This document shows, piece by piece, positions 1-7,795 of a stretch of 13,642 bases of DNA (the stretch's first letter is position 1; each line of letters starts with the position of its first letter). The notes beneath the pieces are model-generated. The model saw nothing but the letters and a program-made list of their open reading frames with translations. It was not told the origin of the DNA and made no database searches. The translations under genes were made by a program, and so were the position numbers. Origin of the DNA: Acidobacteriota bacterium (GTDB lineage: Bacteria; Acidobacteriota; Terriglobia; Acidiferrales; UBA7541); assembly GCA_003161495.1 (NCBI GenBank), contig PMOP01000455.1, forward strand, positions 1 through 13,642. Direction: 5' to 3'.

Positions 1-38
1 GCTGAAGAGGCTGCGGAAAAAGTTACTTATTTTATGTT

Positions 39-103
39 CCGAGTGAAGCGAGGAATCTCTCTTTTTACTTTTGGACCGAAGAGAGATTCCTCGCTTTGCT
101 CGG
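39..103. repeat. Palindromic element A (separate repeat type)
   Basis: Two 23-bp arms, 39-61 and 81-103, are inverted copies with two mismatches around a 19-bp spacer. The arm core is GCGAGGAATCTCTC. It does not begin with GTAG, so it belongs to a different family from the other repeats in this window. It lies upstream of the ThyX-like gene and may be the end of a transcript from outside the window. The rest of 1-190 shows no gene. Confidence 0.75.
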
Positions 104-190
104 CGTGACAGTTCCTGGAGTTCATCTACGATCCCTTCGTCCGCGCGGCTATTCCTATTTTGCGCGGCGGTGTAGAATGTCGCGCGAGAC

Positions 191-1813
191 ATGGCCGCTC
201 AACCGATGACTTCCCCGCAGCCGGACCGCGTGCCGTTTGAAGCCGCCGCGCCGCGCATTACCCTGCGCAATCACTTCGCGCATCCTTACGATTCGGCGAT
301 GGCCGCGGCGCGCACCTGTTACGCGCCGCGCCTGATTGGCCCGGAAGAAATCACCGACAAGCAACGCCTGCAAATCGGGGCGTCCACGTTTTACGGCGGA
401 CATCACACTGTCTACCAGCACGCGCATTTTGAATTCGGCCTCGAAAACGTCAGCCGGCAATTTGTCTGGTCGTTTCTGCATGCGCATCCGTTTTACAACT
501 CCGAGCAGCAGAGCCAGCGGTACGTGCGCCTGGATCACGCGCTCGCCTATTTGCCCGCTGAGAGGCAGGGTTTTGGCCCGGCCGAGCGCGCGATTTACGA
601 AGGCGCGATTGCGCGCGCGTGGGGCTATTACCGTGAGCTGACATCGCTTCTTCAAGGCGATGCGCGAGAAATTCTCAGCGACATCTGGCACATCGGCCCC
701 ATGTCGCACGCCAAACGCGTGCACAAAGTAGACCGGCAAGCGGAAAAACGCGCGATCGAAGTCGCGCGCTACGTCCTGCCTGTCGCGGCGGCCACGACGA
801 TGGTACACACGCTATCCGGAATTGTGCTGCATCGGCTGTGGCGGATGGCCGTGGCTTCGGATACACCTTTCGAGGCGCGCGCGGTGATCGGCGAAATGGT
901 CGCGCGCGTGCGTGAAATCGATCCGCAGTTTTTCGATCGCTTCGATAATGTGCCGATGGAGCAGGAAGAAATGCCAGAGTGGTCGCAGGCCAATTCCTCT
1001 GGCGACGCTAAAACGCAAAGCGTTGGGCCCGAGCTTCAAGGGGAAGAGTTCGCGCGGGAATTCGACGCGCGACTTGCCGGGCGCGTCTCGCTGCTGACCG
1101 ATTATTCTCCGCGCGCGCCCCGCGTTGTGGCGGATGCCTATCGCGCCGTTGTGGGCCTCACCGAAAGCGCATGCTCGGACGACGAAGCCATCGACCGGGT
1201 GCTGAATCCGGCCCGCAACACCTATCGCCTGGAAACATTGAATATCGGGGTGCACGCGCCGATTATGCGCGCGCTGCAGCACGCGAATTTCACCTTCGCG
1301 AAAAAAATCAGCCACACCGCAGACAGCCAGGACCAGCGCCATCGCATGGTGCCCGGATCGCGCCCGCTGCTGATGCTCACCGATACGCGCTCGCCGGACT
1401 ACGTGATTCCGATGCTGATTGCCGGAAACGCTCGCGCGCGCGAAGTCTACGAACGTGCGATGGCCGACGCCTGGGCGGCGAAAAACGAATTGCTCGACCG
1501 CGGAGCGCCGCGTGAAATCGCTCTGTATTTACTGCCAAACGCCCAAGCCATTCGCCTCGTCGAAACGGGCTCGCTGCTGCACCTCTTGCACAAGTGGACC
1601 ATGCGCACCTGCTTCAACGCGCAGGAGGAGATTTATCAGGCTTCGATGGAAGAGGTCGAGCAGGTCCGCTCGGCGCTTCCTTCCCTCGGAAAATATCTCG
1701 GGCCGCCATGCTACATCCGCGCGGGAATTGCCACGCCGATCTGCACCGAAGGGTCGCACTTCTGTGGCGTCAAAGTCTGGCAAGAATTTCCAAAAATCGA
1801 GCGGCGAATTTGA
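191..1813 (+). CDS. thyX: Tandem ThyX-like FAD-dependent thymidylate synthase family protein
   Basis: The product is 540 aa, about twice the usual ThyX length (roughly 220-260 aa), and appears to hold two ThyX-type domains (about 24-255 and 300-535). Canonical ThyX makes dTMP from dUMP using methylene-tetrahydrofolate and FAD. Domain 1 has GGHHTVYQHAHFEF at 69-82 and ends its FAD/dUMP motif with SQRY at 108-111. The RHRxxSxN part reads LHAHPFYN (96-103), so both Arg are lost. Domain 2 has SHTADSQD (374-381), which keeps only His and Ser. Near its C terminus domain 2 keeps the family's R-x4-AQxE pattern (R472, A477, Q478, E480), and LP pairs precede the C-terminal helices in both halves. ATG at 191 is the first start of the frame, with only a weak ribosome site. 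Membership of the ThyX fold is well supported; thymidylate synthase activity is not assured. The membrane gene at 1853 follows 39 bp later. Confidence 0.8.
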   Translation: MAAQPMTSPQPDRVPFEAAAPRITLRNHFAHPYDSAMAAARTCYAPRLIGPEEITDKQRLQIGASTFYGGHHTVYQHAHFEFGLENVSRQFVWSFLHAHPFYNSEQQSQRYVRLDHALAYLPAERQGFGPAERAIYEGAIARAWGYYRELTSLLQGDAREILSDIWHIGPMSHAKRVHKVDRQAEKRAIEVARYVLPVAAATTMVHTLSGIVLHRLWRMAVASDTPFEARAVIGEMVARVREIDPQFFDRFDNVPMEQEEMPEWSQANSSGDAKTQSVGPELQGEEFAREFDARLAGRVSLLTDYSPRAPRVVADAYRAVVGLTESACSDDEAIDRVLNPARNTYRLETLNIGVHAPIMRALQHANFTFAKKISHTADSQDQRHRMVPGSRPLLMLTDTRSPDYVIPMLIAGNARAREVYERAMADAWAAKNELLDRGAPREIALYLLPNAQAIRLVETGSLLHLLHKWTMRTCFNAQEEIYQASMEEVEQVRSALPSLGKYLGPPCYIRAGIATPICTEGSHFCGVKVWQEFPKIERRI

Positions 1814-1852
1814 TTGCCGCGCGTCTGAATCCCTGTCTGGGACATTAATGAA

Positions 1853-2329
1853 ATGACGCGCCGCGGCAGCCTCGTCTATTACCTCGCCTCGTGGATTTGC
1901 GGCGGATTGTTTCTGACCGTCGCGATGTATTTGCAGGAACAGGCATCGCCGGAAGGAATGGGGATCGGGCCATCCGGCGCCGGCGCAGCGATCATCATGA
2001 CTTATTTTCTGGTTTTGATTTTTTGCGCGTTTCTTTCGTTCGTGTTTGCGTTTCTGTTGCGGCTTTCCATGATTTGGTTGCGCGCGGAAAACCTCTGGCA
2101 ATGGGTCCTGGCCGGGATGATTCTCTCACTGCCGCTGACGTGGGGAGTGCGCTGGGCGTCTCACGCGACGGATGCGGCGGGATTGGAAGGCGCGGCGCGT
2201 CAAGTCGCCGTTTTACTTTTTCTTGGCTTGCGTGGAATCGCCGAGCGCCATCCGCTGCTGGGATTGCCCGCGGCTGCTCTCAATGCGGCGGTTCTATTCC
2301 TCATTCATCGCGCGTTCAGGCCTGAGTAG
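1853..2329 (+). CDS. Small multi-pass membrane protein, unknown function
   Basis: The product is 158 aa and mostly hydrophobic. Likely membrane segments are at about 7-27, 43-75 (possibly two), 81-100, 115-130 and 135-152, separated by short polar loops with Arg-rich ends. I do not recognise the family and see no catalytic motif. It starts 39 bp after the ThyX-like gene in the same direction, so co-transcription is likely. A nearby ATG at 1848 runs straight into a stop, which leaves ATG 1853 as the start. The last codons (Pro-Glu-stop) run into the left arm of repeat B: its GAGTAG supplies the final GAG and the TAG stop. The native C terminus may therefore have been altered by the element. 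Confidence 0.65.
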   Translation: MTRRGSLVYYLASWICGGLFLTVAMYLQEQASPEGMGIGPSGAGAAIIMTYFLVLIFCAFLSFVFAFLLRLSMIWLRAENLWQWVLAGMILSLPLTWGVRWASHATDAAGLEGAARQVAVLLFLGLRGIAERHPLLGLPAAALNAAVLFLIHRAFRPE

Positions 2330-2400
2330 GACGGGCTTCAGCCTGTCTGCTTTTGAATTTGCAAGCCTAAAACCAGACAGGCTGAAGCCCGTCCTACTCA
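2323..2400. repeat. GTAG-type paired-hairpin element B, candidate bidirectional terminator
   Basis: The arms 2323-2349 and 2374-2400 are perfect 27-bp inverted copies around a 24-bp spacer. Each arm also folds on itself around GGGCTTCAGCCTG (TTCA loop on the left, TGAA on the right). Read from the + strand, the left arm's stem includes G-T wobbles. The element overlaps the stop of the + strand membrane gene and ends 2 bp before the stop of the - strand Rieske gene, so it fills the whole convergent gap. TTTT and AAAA tracts flank the loop on the spacer side. Confidence 0.9.
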
Positions 2401-2402
2401 AA

Positions 2403-3518
2403 TCAACTTCGCCAGCGCAGCGTCACTGGCCCGTCGAGTGGATGCGCCATCGGAGCGCCCGTCTGCTGCGACACAAGATACGCCGCCTTCAACTGAAAAT
2501 ACCAGCGCGCTTGCCGGTCGGCGTCGTCGATCAGCATCATGCGCGGCTGCACTTTCAGGCCCGGCTGCTGCCGCTCGATCACGTCCTGATCCTGCGCAAT
2601 GAAGCGTTTTCCAAAGAATTTCAGGAACGGCGTCACCGGAAACCACTGAAATAAATTCCACGCGGCAACGAAATCGAGGCGACAGAGGTCACGGCGAACC
2701 GGCGTGACCGTTGTGCGATTCGTGAACCAGCGCGCGCCGCAGCGGACCTGCTCCGTGCGTATATTCGGCAGCACAAAATCGATCTGCGTCGTAACTTCTT
2801 CGCCGTAAAAGCGCAGCAACTTGTACGGGCCGCTGTTGGCAGAAGGCGCGTGTGAACTCATGCGGAAGCCTTGCGGAATCGGCTCGAACGTTTTCTGCTT
2901 TTCGCGGATGCTGCGGCGGCTGCGCCACCACCACGATTGATGCACGAAGGGGCCGTGCGCCGGGTCCATCAGGCCGACAATAGCCGTGTCCATGCTGCAA
3001 ACGAGCTCGGCGGTGAGATGCGCGATGCGGTAGCGCTCGCTGAATTTCGGCAACTCCGGGACGGGGGCGATCGTCTTTCCTTCACCCGCGCGGTCCACGG
3101 CGCGGCCTTCGGGATTCGCCAGATAGACCCACACGTAACCGTCGCGCTCCTCGCACGGAAAACTTCCCGCACAAATGCGGTCGCACTGCAGCTTGGAATC
3201 CGCCGTGATCGAGGGAATCTCCCGGCATTGGCCTGTGTGCGCGTCAAAGCGCCAGCCGTGATAGGTGCATTCGACGGTCTCTCCATCGCACGAGCCTGCC
3301 GAGAGTGGAAACGCGCGGTGCGGGCAGACATCGCGCAACGCAAACGCTTTTCCGGCGGCGTCGCGGCCGAGCACGAGTGGAATTTCCATTCGAGTCGAAG
3401 TCACCAGCGCGCGCCCATGAAGTTTGTCGCTGCGCAGCGCTGGATACCAGAAGCCCCAAAGAAATTCGCCGTCGATGCTCGACGCGGTCACACCCGGGAT
3501 GGAAAGTGGCGGAGTCAT
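2403..3518 (-). CDS. Rieske [2Fe-2S] non-heme iron oxygenase, alpha-subunit type
   Basis: The product is 371 aa. The N-terminal Rieske domain has CPH at 65-67 and CTYHGW at 84-89, giving the cluster ligands C65, H67, C84 and H87 (C-x-H-x16-C-x2-H). The C-terminal catalytic domain has DPAHGPFVH at 185-193, with H188 and H193 as probable iron ligands. D310 or D312 in AQDQDVIERQQ is the likely third, carboxylate ligand. This layout matches the pheophorbide a oxygenase/vanillate demethylase-like branch, which takes electrons from a separate reductase. No reductase gene is nearby and the substrate cannot be told. I chose ATG 3518. A longer frame exists upstream, but it would translate repeat C, and the family-like sequence begins just after this Met. 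The gene lies downstream of the START-like gene on the same strand, 160 bp away, and a possible promoter of its own lies between them. Confidence 0.88.
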   Translation of the reverse strand: MTPPLSIPGVTASSIDGEFLWGFWYPALRSDKLHGRALVTSTRMEIPLVLGRDAAGKAFALRDVCPHRAFPLSAGSCDGETVECTYHGWRFDAHTGQCREIPSITADSKLQCDRICAGSFPCEERDGYVWVYLANPEGRAVDRAGEGKTIAPVPELPKFSERYRIAHLTAELVCSMDTAIVGLMDPAHGPFVHQSWWWRSRRSIREKQKTFEPIPQGFRMSSHAPSANSGPYKLLRFYGEEVTTQIDFVLPNIRTEQVRCGARWFTNRTTVTPVRRDLCRLDFVAAWNLFQWFPVTPFLKFFGKRFIAQDQDVIERQQPGLKVQPRMMLIDDADRQARWYFQLKAAYLVSQQTGAPMAHPLDGPVTLRWRS

Positions 3519-3540
3519 GCCAATGCGCTGTGGCACGCCT

Positions 3541-3568
3541 ATGATATACCGATCGCACGCCCTCGCAA
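3541..3568 (-). promoter_or_regulatory. Candidate sigma70-type promoter for the Rieske gene
   Basis: On the - strand, TTGCGA (3568-3563) is followed after 16 bp by TATCAT (3546-3541). These match the consensus hexamers at four and five of six positions. The -10 lies 22 bp upstream of the chosen ATG, implying a short leader. The position downstream of repeat C suggests that the Rieske gene can be transcribed separately from the START-like gene. The prediction is from sequence only, and consensus matches like this do occur by chance. Confidence 0.4.
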
Positions 3569-3601
3569 TGCGATGTGGGATGGAAAGGGGTTCTTTTCTT
3601 C

Positions 3602-3682
3602 GTAGCACAGGCACTCTTGCCTGTGCGCTTTTGTAAATTGATAATTGGACGAAACCCGCACAGCCAAGAGTGGCTGTGCTAC
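3602..3682. repeat. GTAG-type paired-hairpin element C
   Basis: The arms 3602-3627 (starting GTAGCACAGGCA) and 3657-3682 (ending TGTGCTAC) form an inverted pair around an AT-rich spacer of 29 bp. Each arm is a hairpin in its own right: CAGGCA-CTCT-TGCCTG on the left and CAGCCA-AGAG-TGGCTG on the right. The arms differ from each other by a G/C exchange on both sides of the stem, so internal pairing is preserved. The terminal CTAC supplies the TAG stop of the START-like gene. Confidence 0.88.
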
Positions 3683-4644
3683 TGGCGCGCCCCAAGCACA
3701 GTAGTAGCGGGTATCGGATGGCTTGCCAAGGCGCGATGAGCGGTCATCGTTGTATCACGCCTCCGGGATCTAGCTGCGGAGGGGCGTTGCCCTTCGGGTG
3801 AAACCGCTTTTGCACTTAGCGCCGCACAAACGGCATCACGGGTCTTTTGAAGCGTCGCGGTCATGGATTCACGCGGCAGGTGTTGAAGAATTGGCCGGAC
3901 CAACCACTGAATCTCAAACGGAATGTTTCGGCTTAAAGCAATCGTTTCCAATTCGGTGTAAACTCCGCCATCCTTCTCTTCAAACCTCTGGATGGAAAAG
4001 AGGCGCCAGATGTACCCGGTCCCTTGATCGGGAGGAAGTTCATGCGCTCCGGGCCGTCCGAAATTGTCGATCTGCTGTATGCGAGTGCTGTAGGTGACGG
4101 TGTACCAGCGGTGATTATCCAGCCGGACGTTTTGCGAAACATATTCGCTGGCGATGGCGGCGGTAACAAACGGCGCTTTTTCGGCGAGCACCAGAGAAAA
4201 TTTTCGCATGGCGCCGGACACATTCAGGAGTTTCGCGTCAATCACCGCGGGATTGTAGATTTGATCGTAATGTCCGTAATCGTTCAGCATTGCAAAAACG
4301 GAGCTGAGGGTGGCATTTGGAATAAAAATGGCGCCGAGCCAATTGTGAATGAGGCCCTGCGGAACTTTTTCCGGAGTATCTTTGCTCGCGGGCTCCACAA
4401 GGATTTCTCCCTGGCGAACGCGGTCACGCCTTCCAGGCGCTTCGTCAATCCAGAGGAAAGTGGAACCTCCCGTGGCGCGGACTTTCATCTGAGAGTTAAT
4501 TCCCAGAATGTATTCATCCCACGCATTAAGGGTCTGCTGGTTCAGGTCCGCCGCCGATAACACGAGTGGCGAAGAAAACAGAAGTGCAATTAATAACGCG
4601 AGTACCTCCGCGGATGCCGCTTGCCGATCTGTCGAGCGTAGCAT
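3679..4644 (-). CDS. Secreted START/SRPBCC-like lipid-binding-fold protein
   Basis: The product is 321 aa. Residues about 13-32 (LALLIALLFSSPLVLSAA) form a signal peptide. Residues about 95-275 resemble START/SRPBCC helix-grip proteins that I recall from Acidobacteriota: GLIHNWLGAIFIP (97-109), a DYGHYDQIYNP segment (122-132), GTGYIWRLFSIQRFEE (208-223), then GGVYTELETIALSRNIP (226-242) and PRESMTATLQKTRDAV (257-272). Such folds bind hydrophobic ligands; the ligand here is unknown. GGGAG about 6 bp before ATG 4644 is a good ribosome site. The last 40 residues (about 282-321) are low-complexity and unlike a folded domain, and they end at the TAG given by repeat C. This suggests that the original stop was lost. 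It is likely transcribed ahead of the Rieske gene. The family assignment is moderate, by pattern only. Confidence 0.7.
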   Translation of the reverse strand: MLRSTDRQAASAEVLALLIALLFSSPLVLSAADLNQQTLNAWDEYILGINSQMKVRATGGSTFLWIDEAPGRRDRVRQGEILVEPASKDTPEKVPQGLIHNWLGAIFIPNATLSSVFAMLNDYGHYDQIYNPAVIDAKLLNVSGAMRKFSLVLAEKAPFVTAAIASEYVSQNVRLDNHRWYTVTYSTRIQQIDNFGRPGAHELPPDQGTGYIWRLFSIQRFEEKDGGVYTELETIALSRNIPFEIQWLVRPILQHLPRESMTATLQKTRDAVCAALSAKAVSPEGQRPSAARSRRRDTTMTAHRALASHPIPATTVLGARQ

Positions 4645-4976
4645 CGATTCTCCCTCACCGTCCTGCGCGGCCGGGAAACGCTTGGTCCAACAATGAACTC
4701 AAGCGCGGGAAGCGTCCATCCGGTGAAGAGGGTAGCTTTGGATGGGACTTTCTTTTAGGGCCTTAGCGGCATAAGAGCGGTCGATTTGCGCACTTTTGCG
4801 GGCACAGACCATGCCGAAATTGCTTCCAGCGCTAATAAAACTTCTGCCGGAGCAAATTCGTTGTTTGGAAAGGACGACAAGCGTACGATGCGCGGGGCGG
4901 CGTGGGAACAAGGAATGACACCTCGAAATCGGCAACAAGAGCCGATGAAACATTCCCTTCGGAAAGGATAATCTAG
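4645..4976. other. Divergent intergenic region with structured leader
   Basis: This gap of about 330 bp separates the divergent START-like (-) and small exported protein (+) genes and must carry promoters for both. I see no convincing gene or clear promoter pair. Near its right end are two small stem-loops. ATCGGC/GCCGAT has arms at 4928-4933 and 4941-4946. A weaker one (4954-4968, one mismatch) encloses the GGAAAGGA ribosome site of the gene at 4977. Confidence 0.5.
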
Positions 4977-5378
4977 ATGAGGTCACACAAAGGATTGCTC
5001 ACTCTTTTGCTTTTGCTGACGGCTTCGCCTCTCTGGGCAAAACCGAAAGTCGAAGTGCGAGTCAAAGTAAACGAGGGAATCGGCAAAAATCTGCCGCAAG
5101 ATTCGCTCTCCAGAACCGGCTCTTCCGTGGACGGCGCGCTGAATGCCGGCCAGGTTTTCTATTTGAACGTCACGGTGCTCTCCGACAATGCGGAGGCCGT
5201 AGCAAAAAACAATGGACAATGGTGCATCAAGGGCGATGATTTGTTGAGCAGCCTCGAATATCACGGAACGCTCGAAGGCAATAACCTGGAACTCGAGATT
5301 CCCCAAAAGAACGGGAAAATCAAGAAGAAGAGCTACGTCGTCTTCGATCACAGGTGGCGAAAACTGTCGGACATTTAG
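4977..5378 (+). CDS. Small exported protein, unknown function
   Basis: The product is 133 aa with a clear signal peptide: a basic start (MRSHK), a Leu-rich core at 7-14, and probable cleavage after LWA at about residue 21. The mature part of about 112 residues is polar, with a Lys-rich start (KPKVEVRVKV) and alternating hydrophobic residues that suggest a beta-sheet fold. There is a single Cys (in QWCIKGDD), and a Lys-rich stretch (KNGKIKKKS) lies near the C terminus. I do not recognise the family. GGAAAGGA at 4961-4968, 8 bp before ATG, sets the start. It stands alone between a divergent gene and prfA. Its stop is followed at once by a GC-rich stem-loop. Confidence 0.7.
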   Translation: MRSHKGLLTLLLLLTASPLWAKPKVEVRVKVNEGIGKNLPQDSLSRTGSSVDGALNAGQVFYLNVTVLSDNAEAVAKNNGQWCIKGDDLLSSLEYHGTLEGNNLELEIPQKNGKIKKKSYVVFDHRWRKLSDI

Positions 5379-5412
5379 CAGCGCTTGGAGCCACCGCCGG
5401 CGGAACGCGCTG
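5379..5412 (+). terminator. Possible stem-loop after the small exported protein gene
   Basis: CAGCGC (5379-5384) pairs with GCGCTG (5407-5412), enclosing a second GC palindrome CCGCCGGCGG. It starts at the base after the TAG stop. There is no immediate T-tract, so a classic intrinsic terminator is not demonstrated. Confidence 0.3.
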
Positions 5413-5461
5413 ACCATCGGCGAATTGCTTTTGCGGCGATTTCACGTTATTTTGGTACGTG

Positions 5462-5488
5462 TTGACAATGTTTTCCACGTTCTATTAG
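5462..5488 (+). promoter_or_regulatory. Weak candidate promoter upstream of prfA
   Basis: TTGACA at 5462-5467 is a perfect -35 hexamer. The best -10 nearby is TATTAG (5483-5488), four of six matches, but the 15-bp spacing is short. It lies about 105 bp before the prfA start. A 5-bp inverted repeat CACGT/ACGTG (5443-5461) lies just upstream. Confidence 0.3.
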
Positions 5489-5593
5489 CCGCAACCCTTC
5501 CTCGACTCCGCCACGCGGAGCCGCCGCGCGAATTTTTTCTCTCGAAATGAAGCCTTTACTCCGACTGGAATTCTATTTGACAGGGGCAAAGCC

Positions 5594-6685
<1,092 letters not shown>

Positions 6686-6687
6686 AA

Positions 6688-6713
6688 GTAGCACAGGCTA
6701 AATCCAGCGCCAC
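6688..6713. repeat. Possible eroded GTAG-type element
   Basis: The short stretch between the prfA stop and prmC starts GTAGCACAGGCT and ends CAGCGCCAC, like the outer ends of elements C and D, but the hairpin cores are missing. It could be a deletion remnant; the match is too short to be sure. Confidence 0.3.
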
Positions 6714-6723
6714 AAATTGAAAT

Positions 6724-7671
6724 ATGAAAACCTGCCGCGATGTCATCATGGGTCACCGGTCACTGCATCCCTCCGTGCGTGATAAAGCCATCACGGACAT
6801 TCGCTCCGCACTTTCCGACGGCATCGCATTCCTCGCTAGCCAGAACGTGCCATCCGCAGAATTGACCGCGGAGCTACTGCTCATGGACACGCTTGAAAAA
6901 GACCGCGCTTGGCTGTATGCACATACGGATCTGAAACTCGCCGGGACAACACTGGAGCAATATTTTATTTTGCTCAGTCGTCGAGCGAACGGTGAGCCAA
7001 CGCAGCACTTAACGGGGTATCAGGAATTTTGGGGCATGGATTTCGTTGTCACGCCTGACGTGTTAATTCCCCGCCCTGAAACCGAGCACGTCATCGAAGT
7101 TGCGATCGAGCGCCGGGCAACAGGCTCCGGTGGCGGCTCAGCGCGTCGCGACCAACCATTTCGCATCGTCGATGTAGGCACCGGCTCCGGATGCATCGCC
7201 ATCGCTCTGGCGAAGGAATTCCCCGCCGCGCAAATCTTCGCGACAGATATTTCCGCCGCCGCGCTCGAAGTGGCGCGACACAATGCTGCACGCAACGTGG
7301 CCCATTCGCGGATTGAATTCGTCGAATGCAACTTGATGGATGCGCTCTTGCAACAGGCACAACGATTCGACCTCATCGCCAGCAATCCGCCCTACATCGC
7401 GCTGGGGGAAGCGGAGTCATTGCCGCGCGAAGTTCGCGAACATGAACCTGCCGTAGCGCTTTTCGGCGGCGAAAAAGGCACGGAACTTTACGCGCCGCTA
7501 ATCGCGCAAGCGGCGGCTCTTCTCAAGCCCGGCGGCCTCCTGGTGCTGGAACTTGGGCATAATTCCGCGCAACACGTGTCTTGCCTTCTAGCTGCCTCCG
7601 AGTGGGCAAGCTTTGCTATCACCAACGACCTTGCGGGAATTCCGCGCGTTGCATCCGCGCTGCAGAGTTGA
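6724..7671 (+). CDS. prmC: Release factor glutamine N5-methyltransferase
   Basis: The product is 315 aa. PrmC transfers a methyl group from S-adenosylmethionine to the Gln of the release-factor GGQ motif, which speeds termination. The helical substrate-binding N-terminal domain covers about 25-115 (PSAELTAELLL at 43-53). It is followed by the family signature VLIPRPETEH at 113-122, the SAM-binding loop VDVGTGSGCIAIALA at 149-163, the acidic TD at 174-175, and the catalytic NPPY at 221-224. The first 20 or so residues are extra relative to the family, so the true start could be downstream, for example the Met at residue 9; no strong ribosome site decides this. A Gly/Ser-rich insert (GSGGGSARR, 134-142) precedes the Rossmann domain. 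The gene directly follows prfA, whose product is its expected substrate, and repeat D follows its stop. Confidence 0.95.
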   Translation: MKTCRDVIMGHRSLHPSVRDKAITDIRSALSDGIAFLASQNVPSAELTAELLLMDTLEKDRAWLYAHTDLKLAGTTLEQYFILLSRRANGEPTQHLTGYQEFWGMDFVVTPDVLIPRPETEHVIEVAIERRATGSGGGSARRDQPFRIVDVGTGSGCIAIALAKEFPAAQIFATDISAAALEVARHNAARNVAHSRIEFVECNLMDALLQQAQRFDLIASNPPYIALGEAESLPREVREHEPAVALFGGEKGTELYAPLIAQAAALLKPGGLLVLELGHNSAQHVSCLLAASEWASFAITNDLAGIPRVASALQS

Positions 7672-7675
7672 TTTA

Positions 7676-7749
7676 AGTAGCGCGGGCTTCAGCCTGCGGG
7701 GTTTCGCCCATCAAAAAGTCAAAATCCGCAGGCTGAAGCCCGCGCCACT
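7676..7749. repeat. GTAG-type paired-hairpin element D
   Basis: The arms 7676-7699 and 7726-7749 are inverted copies of 24 bp with one mismatch around a 26-bp spacer. The core CGGGCTTCAGCCTG is shared with element B. Each arm can form its own hairpin with a TTCA or TGAA loop. It begins 4 bp after the prmC stop and ends 46 bp before the NUDIX gene. It may therefore stop or attenuate transcription within an otherwise co-directional run. Confidence 0.9.
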
Positions 7750-7795
7750 CAAACCACTTCCATTTTTTGCGCTAGTATTGTTGGGCGGAGAACAC

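Noticed and set aside
155..808. Long - strand open frame opposite the ThyX-like gene (217 codons)
   Set aside because: Arg-rich composition typical of the antisense of a GC-rich gene; the + strand frame has clear family motifs.
812..1342. Second - strand open frame opposite the ThyX-like gene
   Set aside because: Overlaps a well-supported gene and shows no recognisable domain.
2871..3605. Open + strand frame of 244 codons opposite the Rieske gene
   Set aside because: The - strand frame has the complete Rieske and iron-ligand motifs; this is its shadow.
3519..3695. N-terminal extension of the Rieske protein by 59 residues
   Set aside because: It would translate repeat element C and overlap the end of the START-like gene; the family-like sequence begins after the Met at 3518.
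4024..4560. Open + strand frame of 178 codons opposite the START-like gene
   Set aside because: The - strand frame has a signal peptide, ribosome site and family-like motifs; the + frame has none.
4699..4986. Possible - strand gene in the gap before the small exported protein
   Set aside because: No domain features or ribosome site, and it overlaps the start of a better-supported gene.
7613..7795. N-terminal extension of the NUDIX protein
   Set aside because: It overlaps the end of prmC and translates repeat D; a good ribosome site precedes ATG 7796.
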